Assembly (NCBI GenBank): GCA_009760855.2
Contig: WPIO01000003.1
Coordinates: forward strand, 241,001 to 305,000
Direction: 5' to 3'
From: Cristatella mucedo
Taxonomy: Eukaryota > Bryozoa > Phylactolaemata > Cristatellidae
Length of the DNA: 64,000 nucleotides
Part shown: in pieces, positions 1 to 33,800 of the stretch
Layout of the letters: each line of letters starts with the position of its first letter
Position numbering within the stretch: the first letter of the stretch is position 1
Notes under the pieces: generated by a model
Told to the model about the DNA's origin: nothing
Databases searched by the model: none
The model's input: only the letters and a program-made list of their open reading frames with translations
Made by a program: the position numbers and the translations under genes

Positions 1-21460
<21,460 letters not shown>

Positions 21461-21593
21461 CCTAAAACACCAGCATGTGTAAGGCTCACTTGCACGACAG
21501 ACCTGAAGCACCAACTATTCAAAAAATCCACTTTACAGTCAAGTCCAATGTATATATCTAGTGGGCTTGTGGACCAGTAAGGACAGCCTTACC
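21461..21593 (-). other. BDP1: Putative BDP1 5' UTR intron (intron 21592-21462)
   Basis: On the minus strand a donor AGAG|GTAAGG lies at 21593/21592, and TTTTAG lies immediately before the base preceding the BDP1 start codon (21460). Together they fit a 131-nt intron in the 5' UTR. The transcript start would lie above 21593 and is not visible. The alternative is an unspliced reading frame that starts further upstream, which has no similarity to the family. Confidence 0.45.
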
Positions 21594-22636
21594 TCTAATC
21601 GCCGGTCGCCGGCTCCAGACGGTAGCGGCTCACGGTCACTCACTCGTCTTTCACTACTATTAAAGAAATTATGCAGGAGGGATCCAATAGCTGCGGCTTG
21701 ATAAGCTCCTGACCATAGACCGTACGTCAATGGTGACGCTCAGCTTCGGATAAGGCGGCGAGACAATCACCGACGTAAGAGCTCTGCGTACGAAATACAC
21801 AGCTGACCTATTATTTTTAGTCGCACTGTGCCTCGTTAATTCCTATCCGAACCAGTGCGGACCAACCGGACTTTCAACAATATTACATTATCTGCTTCAT
21901 GTTGAACATTAAATAAATTGCAGTTAACATTGCATTATCTTTATTAAACGAGTAAATATTTTTATATGGTAGGTATATGTGCTGCCGTGTGCAACGTCAG
22001 TGTTATGGCTTCTGGAGTTGCTGGCCGTGTTACGCCTCTGGCCTTGAAGATTCACTGGATTGCTGCATCGGGTGCCGTTTAAGTGAGCCATTACTACTTG
22101 CTGTAGCTATTGGCCTTTAATTTCGATTAACTTTTACTTGTATGGTTATAAATTAGTGTTTGTTCGCTCGACAAGAACATCTCGTGTTGATGGCGGTGCC
22201 CCTGCCTTCCTTCCTCTTTCTACCGTCGACAGCAATCAAGAAAAAAAATGGTTTAGCCCTGTAGCCTCGTAAAGCTCTGCAAAATACAACACCGAGCCGA
22301 AAGCCGGTAAGTCTTTGGCTTTTATAGTTATCTATCGCAGTAAGGTCTTCGAAAGTGCCATATGTCCGTTGCCCATATTTCTATAGTCGGCACTTGGGCC
22401 AGGTCTATGTAGCCTGCGTGAGCTCTAAAAGTGGATTAATGGAGACTATTAGTTACGCAGTTGCATTTCGTCAGTGGGACGTATAATCCCGGGTCTGGTT
22501 TAGCCGTGGATCGTGATTTTTTGGCATCAAGGTATCAGTCATGTGGTAAAGATACGGCTGGTGGTGGGGATCTCAAATGTTGCTGCTATTTGTTCTAGAC
22601 ATGATCACCTTCCATGAGCATGTCTAGTATCCCGTC
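21594..22636. other. Intergenic region upstream of BDP1
   Basis: Probable BDP1 promoter region. A moderately GC-rich stretch at 21590-21760 adjoins the putative first exon. No clear TATA box or other element is seen. Confidence 0.4.
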
Positions 22637-24484
22637 TCACTTCAATGTCGCAAGCCGTCGCAAGCCAAAGTGCCGCCGTCCTATTTCATGTGCGACTATC
22701 CGTGCAAGAGATAGTATCCTTGAATCCAGCTGACTAAGTCGGCGTCTTTCGTTCAGTAGGTCCCTGTTCCTGCATGTTGACCTCTGTAGATAACATGACG
22801 TACCCTTAGCAGGAGATTGCAACCGTTGGCGGCTAGGGTGTTATTATTCGGCTTGTATACTCTGCCGGTCATTTTCTTCTAGCTGACTGTGGTGAGCTGA
22901 GCTGTTACATTGACATAGCTCTTGCCCTTTGATGGCTACAACTGCATTCGTTGATGACTCTGTACACAAGGTTCGTTGAAACTTGGTATTATATATATGC
23001 TAGCCTCACCTAGTAAAGTATACTCAAGAGCCTTATTAGGATTCTCGTTTAATACTGAGATTTTTTTAATGAGCTGCCTCTCTAGCGTTGACCATGCTTT
23101 TGCTCTTCTGCTTTATAGTGTATTCGTAGTGACATTCAGCAGTTCTTGTTTTCGACTCAACCAGTCGTGTGATGTCAATCCAGCATGCATTGTCATAATG
23201 GTCGTTTTCCAGATACCGACTTGTTTATATGTCGACTGGGAGTTGTGCTTCAGCAAAGAAAGACTTAATTCGGAATAGGGGTGAGCTGTATGTAAATCTC
23301 GGAAGTATAAAGCACTTGGTTCGCACAAGATCCCTTGTCGTATGAGTAGAGCTCAAATAAAGTTACCTTTGACGAAGAAACTTGGTGTGCTTCCTGGTGA
23401 CATACTGTATGGAAAGACTGGATGCTCTGACGATAATTGCAGGAAGGCACGACGGTGCGGTTCTTTGTCGGCATAGATAATAATAATGATGGCATTAGAA
23501 TAGCATAGTTAGAGGGCTAGATTTCTTTCTAGGCACTTTACATGTGATGTAAAGGAAGCATGTCAACTGGTAAACTGTTTTCACTCACCCCTGCCGTTGC
23601 ACCAGGGAATGACCCGTTATCCTGCAAGTGTTCTTCCTTTGCAAGCCGTGGTTTTGTGCTAATTTTACCACGTATACATACATTGTGAATATGCACTTGC
23701 GTTTGTACGTGCCATCCTTATGAAATTTGTGAGGAGCATCTCGAAAATCTGCCATGAATAAAAAAAATAGAAATAAGAAAGAAAGCAAGAGAAACTTATC
23801 GATAGCATCATACATCTTCGTAGCCGGACCAACTACCAGGCCCTTAGAAGTGGTCCTTGATGACGGCTTTTTACTCTGTGGGATGTAACTCTATTTGTGT
23901 TTAGTTTAAAGCATGTTGCCTATGCCTTGGTTTTACAATACAGAAGGTTACCACCGGCTAGAACTCATTCAGACTCATCTGCAGTGCATGCTTACTTATG
24001 ATGCTGTGTGATGCTATTTGTCTAAAACTTGACAAGATATCCTGAAAACATGCTGTCTTGCAATGCGAGTGGCCTAGTGTGCGGGAGCTGTGCCCCGGTA
24101 TCGTCTCGCTTGCTGCTTCATCTAAACTTGCCGCTGTGCGACCTTTAGTCTCACAATCCACGCTTTCTCTTATCCCCAACCACAACTAGGGAATAATTTC
24201 TTCTACCAAGGGGAAGGACTGGCTTTTTTGCAAGTCTTTCTGGCAGCTCGTGGTCTTCTTCCTGTGCTCAAGCTCTGGCATGCAGCTGGCTTGACACGGC
24301 GTAGCTGCCTGAGGGTGTGCCCGATCAGCAGTTCCACCAGGTCTATCTCGTTTGACAAAAGACTGTGCGTAATGTCACCGGCTTCGGAGCTGGCTGTGTT
24401 CTGCAACTGCCCCCTTTTAATCTTAGACTGCAGATTCGGTGATGAAACAATGTTGCCAGTCATTGAAGTCGCGACAGCACACAA
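22637..24484 (-). other. Possible unassigned minus-strand gene between BDP1 and SEC16
   Basis: Several exon-like pieces line up on the minus strand. They are an open frame 24484-24203 (MCAVATSMTGN..., with EIDLVELLIGHTLRQLRR); 24044-23999, flanked by TTTTCAG and GTAAGC, reading DILSSFRQIASHSII; a piece near 23757-23692 flanked by CATGGCAG and GTATGT, reading FRDAPHKFHKDGTYKRK; a piece near 23445-23370 flanked by CGTCAG and GTAACT, reading ASSLSIQYVTRKHTKFLR; and 22790-22637 after CTACAG, reading NRDLLNERRRLSQLDSRI to a TGA. Some phases fit, but a full chain could not be closed, and no family is recognised. The start would be about 150 bp from the SEC16 start, which would make it a divergent pair. 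It could also be chance. Confidence 0.25.
23478..23575 (-). mobile_element. Family-1 LINE 3' tail remnant
   Basis: TAATAATAATGATGGC-like start, then TTTCTTTCTAGGCACTTTAC and ATGTAAAGGAAGCATG, as in the LINE 3' tail. Diverged. Confidence 0.55.
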
Positions 24485-24596
24485 TGACTGGCATCATATA
24501 ATGATCACAATGACATCACATAATGACATTGCTCGATGATTGCACTATGTCTTCGTGCTGTGTCGTGTGGCTAGTGTGCTTAGTGCACTATTCAAA

Positions 24597-24638
24597 ATGC
24601 AGTATCTGCTAAAGCCGTCCGACTATATAGGGCCATGA
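24597..24638 (+). other. Upstream ORF overlapping the SEC16 start codon
   Basis: An ATG at 24597 opens a 13-codon frame ([13 protein letters not shown]). Its TGA at 24636-24638 overlaps the SEC16 ATG in the sequence ATGA. If the transcript starts upstream of 24597 this uORF would affect SEC16 translation by termination-reinitiation or leaky scanning. The transcript start is not known. Confidence 0.4.
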
Positions 24639-24809
24639 ACAATCATCCGTTTGGCGAAACTCACAGCTCGGCGGCTGCTGCGCCCGCCACATCAGGTCTG
24701 CACAGCTGGTCGACTTCATGGGATTCTCATGGATCTGGACCGGCAGCCCGCGTTGCTCCTGCCGATGGTGTGGCTGCGTCAGGACCAATAAATGGTTATA
24801 GTGACGCTG
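24635..24809 (+). CDS. SEC16: SEC16 exon 1 (residues 1-58)
   Basis: Begins [12 protein letters not shown] and is Ala/Ser/Gly-rich. Donor GCTG|GTAATT, phase 1. The split Gly codon is restored by exon 2, giving [15 protein letters not shown]. Confidence 0.8.
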
Positions 24810-27800
24810 GTAATTACAAGACTGGCAAGCATGTGCTGGTATTACTGTTTTGTACTTTAGCCTGCTTTCGGTGAACATTCTTCCATGTAAAGCTACTCTC
24901 GCCTTGTAGGATCTCATCTCCACGGTGCACCGTTTAGCAATCCTGAATTTAGCAACTTTCATACCGGTTACTCTTCTCAATTGATTGATCGAGAGCATCG
25001 GCCCCAGGTTGGAGATCACAGCAGTCTTACGAATCAGCCGGTCCTGCAGCAGGGACAATTTCAATATCATGAGCATGTCGGGTTTCCGCCTCAAGCGGCA
25101 GCGGGTGATGCCAGCATGGCCACTCACCAGCAGCGCCTCTACAAAGGTGACATCTACAGTCAGGAGCATCAGAGGTTTGCCGGAAGTAGCACGGCTTTCA
25201 GTGACCTCCATCCAACGTCATATCCAGATAACCCGGAAGAGTCGGGTCATGGTGCTTTACGCTACTTAGGCTCAGGCGATGCTGCTGCCGCGCACTTCGA
25301 TGGGCCAACCGAATCGGCTGAAGAGCAAGCATTGCGTTTGCAAGTGGCCAACATGTCCATTGGCGACCAGCAAGACCCCCCAGCACTGCAGCCCCGTGCA
25401 CATCCGGCCAGCCATCGCGGACCGCAGGGTGATTTCACATTGCCTGAAAAGGTCGAAAGTCAGGGCGTAGCTGCTGCTTCCGGACGGTCGTCCCACCTTG
25501 GTCACCCAGGCCCTGCACTGGAAGCTACCAGAGCGCTGTCTGCTGGTAGCGAAAGAGACTTTTTTGGCGGCTTGCCGCATGCCGCCGGCGGCGCTGCTGC
25601 ACCCGAGCATGCTGGGACGGCCGGCTCTGCTTCAGCTATCTTTGTACCCGCAGGAGTTGGTAACTCGATAGTTAGCTCGCATCCCGTCTTGCACGCGGAG
25701 GCTGGCAGCTTCGAGTGGCTGGCGGCAGCTGCTGCTGCTGCTCCTGGCGACAGCCGCCAGTCGTCAGCACCGACCGCGCCACTGTCAGGGGTGCCGCCGT
25801 CAGAGCAGCATCGCCGCTCGGGCGACGCTGGCATCTCCGCTGGCGCTCCATGGGTCGAGCGCAATCACGTGGCGCAGGACACTGCCGAACCACGCCGCGG
25901 CGGCGGCGAGGTTCGGCAGAGCAGAGGCGGCAGCTCCGCTCTGTTGCTCGCGAGCGTTCCCAAACCGGACATTCTCGGAGAGCCGTTCTCGGCCGTCCAC
26001 AGCGCGCCCGACGACAGCGTGCAGCCGGACATCCTGCCGGACGACCCGTGCTTCCATCAGCCGAGACAGCTGCACGGCGAGCTGCTTCGTGAGCGCACCG
26101 CCGGTGGCGGCGAGGAGGCGGGCGCCGCAGCAGCAGCAGCAGCTGCCGCCCAGGCGGCAAGCTACTCGCATGCGCCCGATGCTCTTGTGCCAGGTTCGTC
26201 TGCAGTTCATCCCATGCAGCACAGCGTGATGATCGGATACGAGCCCATCTCTCCCCATTCTCAGAGCGCCTTCAAGGCGGTCGGTGCAGGTCGGCTCAGC
26301 AGCAGGTCAGAGGGCGCCGCCGCCGCCGGCTTCGTGAGGAGCTCGTCGCCGGCACTCTGGCAGAACGACATGCCGCTGCAGCCGACCGTCTATCTGCAGC
26401 CTGTCGACATTGGCAGCGGCGACCATCTCGTGCAGTCTGCCACGTCGCGTAACAAAGCAGTGCCGCCACCGGAGCTGGCTGTGGCATCCGTGGTGACCAC
26501 GGGAAGGGCATCCGTGACGACTGCGGGAAGAAGCAGCAATGGCGGCGCCGCCACCCCACGTGGGTCGGCTGATGCAGCCGCTGCCGCCTCAACGCCGGGG
26601 AGCGCACCTGGCGAGCTGACCGGCGCCGCCGCTGGGCAGCCACGCAGCAGCCGCGACAGTGAACCGGCAGCTGCTTTCGGGGCTGCTGCTCTATATAGTC
26701 AGTCCGTGTGGCCGCAAATGAGCGAAGGCTTCACTGCTGTGCACGCCGTGGTGCCACATCCTGTTCCGGTGCCCATTTTCCTACGGTCTCCTCACGATGT
26801 GGGATTGGCAGTGTCGAGCTTCAGCCCGAGATACCAGGAGATTGGAGAGGGTGCACTTCAGACTGTCGACTTACAAACTCCGGATACGTCTGCGCGCAGG
26901 CAATCTGCAGACACGCAGGTCGGGCAGGCGTGGGCGTGTGGGTCTGCTGCTGCTGCTGCTGCTGCTGGCAGTGCAGCACCTGCTGCTCAGCTACCATCAC
27001 AGTCAGCCCTAGGTGGCTCGCAGCCGTCTGCCAGTGGTGTGCTGCCACTGGCTCCTCTCCACACGGCCGGCGGAAGTCGTTATGCCCCTGCTGACCCACG
27101 TACGGCAGCGCCTGCTGGCGATGACGCTCGGAGCCATGGGGTACTGCTGCCGCCACCTGCTGCAGGTTCGAGCGCAGGTCAGCCGCTGGACCACCTGCAG
27201 CTGCGTGCCAGCAGCGTGTCGACGAAACTCGACGATGAGCATGCCGTTAAACTGGCTGCTTCTTTGCAGCAGCAGCCATCACGGCTTGTGGACTCTCGTG
27301 AGTACTCGCAACATGATCAGGAGACATTTCGGCAGCTTCCGCCGCTGCCGGTATCCTCCCAGCCCCAAGGTCACGCACCTGTGGAGAGCAGCAGCGGCTC
27401 ACGACAGGGTGCATCGTTGGAACGGCCTCCGAACTCGGCGGCGCCCGGCGCAGCAGCGCAGCTTGCATGGTCGAGTGACGCAGCATCCGCCCAAGCATCC
27501 GCCGGGTCTTTGTCCGGCGCGAGCCAGCTTGGGTCTCGCTCGGTGCCGGACCAGGCAAGCCAACGGCACTCCTCCGTTGCTGACGCCCGGGAAGGAGCGC
27601 GGAGCGGTCGAAGCTTGCCCGAAGCTGCCACTCACGTCTCTGATACGTCTGGGGCAGGTTACGGCAGCAGCAGCAGTTCCACCAATTATTCCGCAGGTAG
27701 ACAGTCTCAGGATCCCGGCGCCCGAGAGATGGGCTCCTTTTCAGTGGCCAATCGAATGGACGCAATTGCTTTGACGCAAGGCTCGTCTCGCGAGCCGCCT

Positions 27801-30800
27801 CACCACGTCCGGCCACCTCAAAGCGACCTTGGTGCACTAGCGGCCTCTGCGTCACCCCAGCCGAGAGCTTCAGCGCCTCCTGCTCAGTTCGTGGACGCCC
27901 GAGCTGCCGTACCGCTCACTGCCGCTCAGGGCCACGCCGATCAAGCCATGCACGGTCACGGCCCTTACCAGCACGCTCCGTCCAGCAGCGGCAGCACCCA
28001 GCCAACGGCAGTCGACACCGACCAGCGGCTAGCTGCGGTAGCAGCAGCTTTCAGCGGCCGCCAGTTTGCTCATGGCAGCGGACCGTCGTTCGATCAAGAT
28101 TCCAGACCGGTGCCTCATTCGCAAGATGGCAGCCATCAGTCGGCTCCGCTGTTCAGTCCGCCGCCGGGTCAGAGAGACGGTCAGCCGCCCACGGCGCAGG
28201 ACTACCGCAGCAGCCAGTCAATAGCGGTGGGCGGTCAAGATGGCGCTCAGCCTTTCGGTCCGCCGGGCTCCGCCACTGCTACTCAGCAGTATTTCGCACA
28301 GTCGGGCGGCGGTAACGGCAGCAGCGGTCAGCCACCGACTGCTTCCCACTGGCAAGCTGCTGAAGTCGATGGTAGCTTCGGGCCAGCTCCTCCGGGTCGG
28401 GGTGCTCTGCCAGCAGGGGCAGCTGGAAGTGTGCTATCCCTAAGCTATGGTGGCACTGGAGTCCAGGCAGCTGGCATGTCACCTTGGCAGCAGCAGCCTG
28501 TGCCGGTGGCACCTGCTCAAGGTTATGGCCAGCAGCAGCAGCACAGTGGAGCGATGCCTGTCGCTCACGGCTATGGTACTCTCGGTCCGGCGGCTCAGTA
28601 CCAGCAGCCGTATGACAGGCGTCCTCCTTCGGTGCAGCCACCGCCTCCGCAGCAATCGCCGTACACTGATTATTACGCTCAATACTACTCTGGAGCAGGT
28701 GCGTCTCGCACGATCGCTAGTGATTTCGTTGCTTTGCACTCGTTGCATCTTGGTTCTCAGCCTGGTGCCAATGCGCCAGCACTTCACGACCCACCCTGGT
28801 GGTGGGGAAGTGCTAGACACGGGGGGCAGGCAAGCCAGTGTTTTGGTTGCCCTCGTCGATCGCCCTTGGCCATGGCCCCCCTAAGGCTCTGCTGCAGCTG
28901 TATGATTGAGGTTGTTTAATCTACAGACTACTGTACTTTGTTACACCCCTCAGTGTCTTGCCGTGGCTATTTAACTCGAGTTCGGTCGCTGGTGCTCTAT
29001 GCGGCTAGCGTGTCGCTCACCGCAGCCGACAAGAAGGCCATTAGTTCCCATCCCTTGCACCCAGCGCCCAGAGTGCCCATCCCGCAAGCGCTGGTGCTGT
29101 TGTCGGTCGTGTGATGTGAGCGCCGGCTAGCCGCACGGCAAAAACTTTTTGGAAATGAATCGTGAGGGCTCATATATCCCATGTCACTTTGACCTTGTTT
29201 CGCCTTTCGGTACTTCTGAGCTTAAAAGCGATGCATCGTATGTCGAGCGAAAGTTTAATCGTGGGCCTTTGGAGACAGCAGGTCATCTTTGCCTCCTTTG
29301 TAGTTGCCCTTAGCTCGGCCCAGTTATTTGCAGAAACGGAGCAGCCCTACCTCTTAACTGGGCACTGGGCAGCACTTAAGGCAATGCAGGAGTCTGGAGG
29401 GTAACTGGTCACACTCGGCCGACTATCGCTTATCGCACGATGTATACAAAGTATCGAGTCTGGAATCCACACCCAGTTGAAACTGTTTATCTGCCCCAAA
29501 GTTAGTGTGTTCACCAAGCTTAAAGGTCAACAGGCACAAAAACCACACTCAGGAAAAAACTTTGCAGTACGGGTAACTTAAGTGTTTTCTTTTATGTCAG
29601 GCATACTGAAGTTATGCAAACCGTGTGCAAATGTTTATTGACAGCCCCAAAAAATCATGCACATTTGCTGCTGGACATGCATCTGCATTGTCTATTCCGC
29701 TGCAGCACATTCTGCTGAGCCTGAGTTTCACTGAAACAGTCAGATACTGGTGTAGGCCGAACACCCAATCTCCCAGCCGCCTCGGTACCACTCCATAGTC
29801 GTTCTATGAGGTTCAAATCAGATGACTGACAACCTGTGAGTCTCTTCTAGTAGTTATCGTCCAATCCTCCGACAACTTTTCGAAATGGCCTTCCATTTCC
29901 TATCACGTCTTGTGGACCTCGCTTGCTGCTGTAGGTTCGAATCTTGCTTCTGGTGAAGTTTTCTGTTGCTAGTTAAAACCAATCGTAGGCATGTGGTTAG
30001 CCTGCGTGAGACAGCAGCAAGTAGAGGCTACTGTGAGGAAACCCGGCTGCAGTAGATGCAGCTAGCAGCTTTGGTCACAGCGCCACGACCGGTGTTTACA
30101 AAGCCACGAAGTTGCTAGAATTGTGTGTGATGTGACCGCTCTGGATTTGGTGCGTGAGTTTTTAGCTAAGAAAAAATTCTGTCAGAAGACTGAGTATGAG
30201 AAAATGTACGTTCCCGCAAATCAGGTGAAATTATGTTTGGTGGTAAGAAATTCGGCTGGCTATGTAGATCACGCCTCTAAGAATAGCAGTAAAAGCTTGC
30301 TTCATAGACATCTGTCGAGGCCTGCTTGGTCATATGGTAGTGCGTGTAGGTGTGCTCGCACATGCCTGTGCAAGCACAAGTTTGTTTGCATACGACGTGC
30401 ACGTACGAGTGTACATATGTACGTACGAGTGTGCATGTGTACGTGTGTGTGTGTGCGCGCCCGGGCAAGCTTACCAGTCCTGAGTGTTCGACCACCCCTA
30501 CCTCAGTTGCTCGTAGCACCGACCCTAAGTGTGCACATCCGGCTGTATGCTGCATCGACGGTAATAACTATGATTTTACCTGTAAGTCCTGGAAGCTTTA
30601 TGGGATGCCATTCATGACATTGGCTGTGTCGACGCTCTGTTTCTGCTTGTTGCAGGTTATGGCCACTATATGGGACAAAACGTCTACGGTGGCTACCAAA
30701 ATCGAGGTATGCAATCTTAATGTGCCTTTGCTTCATTGTATTTGTATTACTTCATTCCTCTGGATGACAGATGCTCTCTGGCAAGCGTGCACTTGCACGT

Positions 30801-33800
30801 TTGAGCATGCAGGCTTGAGCTAAGAGGACGTTGATTCTTGATTGCTCCAGCAGATTGCCATTGCAGTGCATTGCTACTAGGAACTATGAGGGCGCCATCT
30901 TTTGCAACCAGCATTCCCATCCAGAGGCAGGGGTGGGAGCTGAATGTTCATCGTCGGCTGTTGCTGCACAGGTTATGTCTGCTTTACAGGCTATGCCTAC
31001 GACAACAGACAATCTCACCCTTACTACGAGCCTTCCCACGGAGCTTATAATCGTGGCTATTATGATGAGCTCAACTCGTATGCGCAGCAGCAGGCTGCAG
31101 CCGCTGCTGCTTACGGGTATGTTTCGACTGCTTTAGCATAAGTGGGCCTGAGTTTGCTGTGTGCCAGTAATCGGCTGACTTTTCTTTTGTCTGATGTGTT
31201 TCAGAAGCATGTACGATTACTACCAGCAGTACCAGCAGTATTACAATGCCGTCCAAGACAGTCAGTTGAAGCTGGCTCACTCCCGCTCATCGTCGCGTGC
31301 TGTCACTCCGGGCATCCCAGGCAGAGACGAGAGGTCTAGCTATGGTGACAACCAGTCCAGTTATTATGCTTCGCGCCCCGAAAGCGTTGCAAGCGTCGGT
31401 GTCTACTCGAGCGGCGCTGCTGCCACAGCCGCAAGTTTAACCGTGCAGCACGACACAGTCGCTGGCGACTACGGTGAATTCGAGGGCAGCTCCATCGATG
31501 CCACAGCTGCTGGCACGGCTGACTACGACTACTCCTACGGTAACCCTTCGCATTGCGTCTGTCTCTTGATTGTGACCAACCTCTAATTTGACTTTAGTAA
31601 AGAACTGTTCGTTGAATTGCAGCAGCCGCCGGAAGTCACGGATCTACAGACGTTGGTGCAGCACCTTCTGCCGTGGTGCCATCCCGGCAGACTCCTGCCT
31701 GCTTTCCGCTGCCCCATTCCCGGGTGCGCTTCAGCAAGTGTGGCCAGTTACTAACAGTGCTTCCAAACAATCCCGCAGAAGGGCAGCCGGCCTTGGTGCA
31801 AGTGCACGATCTTAAGCACTTTCTGGACCAATCAGCAATTAGTGGTGCTGAGCCAAAGAGCTTTTCGTCAGAACATGCCTATCTGACGTTTCCTCTTGTC
31901 AGGTGTGGCATTCAATGGATAACTGTCGTTAGCAGGCACTTTTTCTATCTGTGTTTGGCACTTGAACCGCTAATCCTGCTGCTATTCATTGCTTATTTCG
32001 TTCCAATGAGATACACTAATAATGACCAACATTTTATGCTGCAGAGGTCAGACTCATAAGAAAGACGTTGTTGAATTCTGCGATCACCATGCAGAAAAAT
32101 GTCGAAGTAGCGCGGGCGTGCACGATCGAGAATCGTCTGAGCTGATGTGGCGATTCTTGGCTCTGCTTGTAAAACAAAATGGGGTATGGGTGTATTGCAC
32201 AATATATCGTTGTTTCAATTTCCATGCCATTCCTGGCCGTGCACATATCCTGATTTCCGATAATGTCTTGCAGACGTACGTTGGCTCGGACATTGCTGAG
32301 CTGCTACTGGCTGGGCAAGATGGTGCGCTTGGTGGTTACAAGAGGCCTTCCCAAATGCCTGATGCTGCAGCAGCAGCAGGAAGTCAGAAGTCAGTCGATG
32401 CTCACACGGATCGTTTCCGAGAGCTTCTACTGTACGGTCACGTGAAGGAAGCCCTTGATTATGCTGCTAAGAATGAGCTCTGGGGGCATGCCCTATGCCT
32501 GGCGAGTAAAATAGACAATCGGACTCTAGCAAGTGTGATAGCTCGGTGCGTTAAGATTCGATTTCCTTTTGATGCGCCATTTCATCTGTGCCTGCTACCT
32601 GGTCTATTTGTGCCATTTGGATTTCCTGTTGCTTTGTAGATTCACGACATCGAGTATGAAGAGCAACGATCCCCTCCAAACGCTGTATCAGCTGATGTCA
32701 AGCAAGCAACCATCAGTTGTCGTGGTAAAAGATGTAGTTGGCAATAATAATAATAATAATACACTTGATAAAGTGCCCTCGGAGAACTCAAATCTCTTTC
32801 TAGGCGTTTCGTGTTGGCTCTCTTGCTATTGTAGCGGAAAAGGGAGGAACTTTGTCTTTTGCATGGGACCGCAGGGGGGGGGCACCGACATGCCCATCTG
32901 AGAGAAGTTGTTGGGGGAAGCTTCTAGACTTGTCGGCTCGGACACGTATGAGAGTGATCACTCTTATAATAGACCATGATTCCTTCTTTTGTAGAGTATT
33001 GCTGATGACAAATGGGGAAGCTGGAGACCTCACTTGGCAATGATGCTGGTCAACGCTGGTAATAGCAATCTGATTCACCAGTCGGTCGTGCAGCTTGGAG
33101 ACACACTTGCTGCAAAAGGACAGCTTGTGGCCAGTCAGTTCTGCTACATAATGTCAGGCCTTTCCTTTGAGAGCTATTCCAAGAAGTCGGCAAAACTAAG
33201 CCTCCTGGGAGCACACTCAAGGTCGGCATGGGCTCTTGCTATTCGCCTGCCTCTGTCTGTCCTTATCTGAACTTGATTGCTGGTTGGCAGTCACTTGTTA
33301 CATGCGAGATTTCGAGAAAACTTGTATGGCCCGTTGGGTCATTATAAGTACACGATGTAAGCTAGTACTATCTATAGGAGATGGAGACTATTTAGGGCTT
33401 TTGATTTCCATGCTGTTGTGAGTTCAGCATTTATAGCTTGCTTATGTTACCTCTGCTCAAGTTTAATTTAATTTTGGTAATCAGTAACAATAACAATAAT
33501 GCACTTGATATAGCACCCAGTATATTGCTTTTGTGGGTGATTTCAGCCTTCTAATGTATCTCCGTCTGTAACTCCACAAAGCCATAAAGACAATGTGGGT
33601 GTTACACGGGAGTTTTGTATAGCGCACTCACAGCTTAAGCGGCTTTCGGTACTAACATGGAAGTAGCAACACAGGACCGCTGAAAAGGATGAGCCCTAGT
33701 CGGCAGTAGGAGAGTAGTTGTCGTTGTGTAAGAATTGTGGAAGTGAGTTCCACTGTCTAGGACCTGTAGAGCTAAAGCTTCTGTCGCCAACTGTCTTTAA

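Noticed and set aside
24228-24539. Plus-strand frame of 103 codons upstream of SEC16
   Set aside because: No splice link to SEC16 and no family character. It overlaps the minus-strand candidate, so at most one of the two can be real.
24620-24630. TATATA-like sequence just before the SEC16 ATG
   Set aside because: Too close to the start codon to serve as a TATA box, unless the 5' UTR is nearly absent. Codes within the overlapping uORF.
25502-28820. Many long open frames on the minus strand and other plus frames across SEC16 exon 2
   Set aside because: They are shadows of the GC-rich, low-complexity SEC16 frame. They lack family similarity and splice context.
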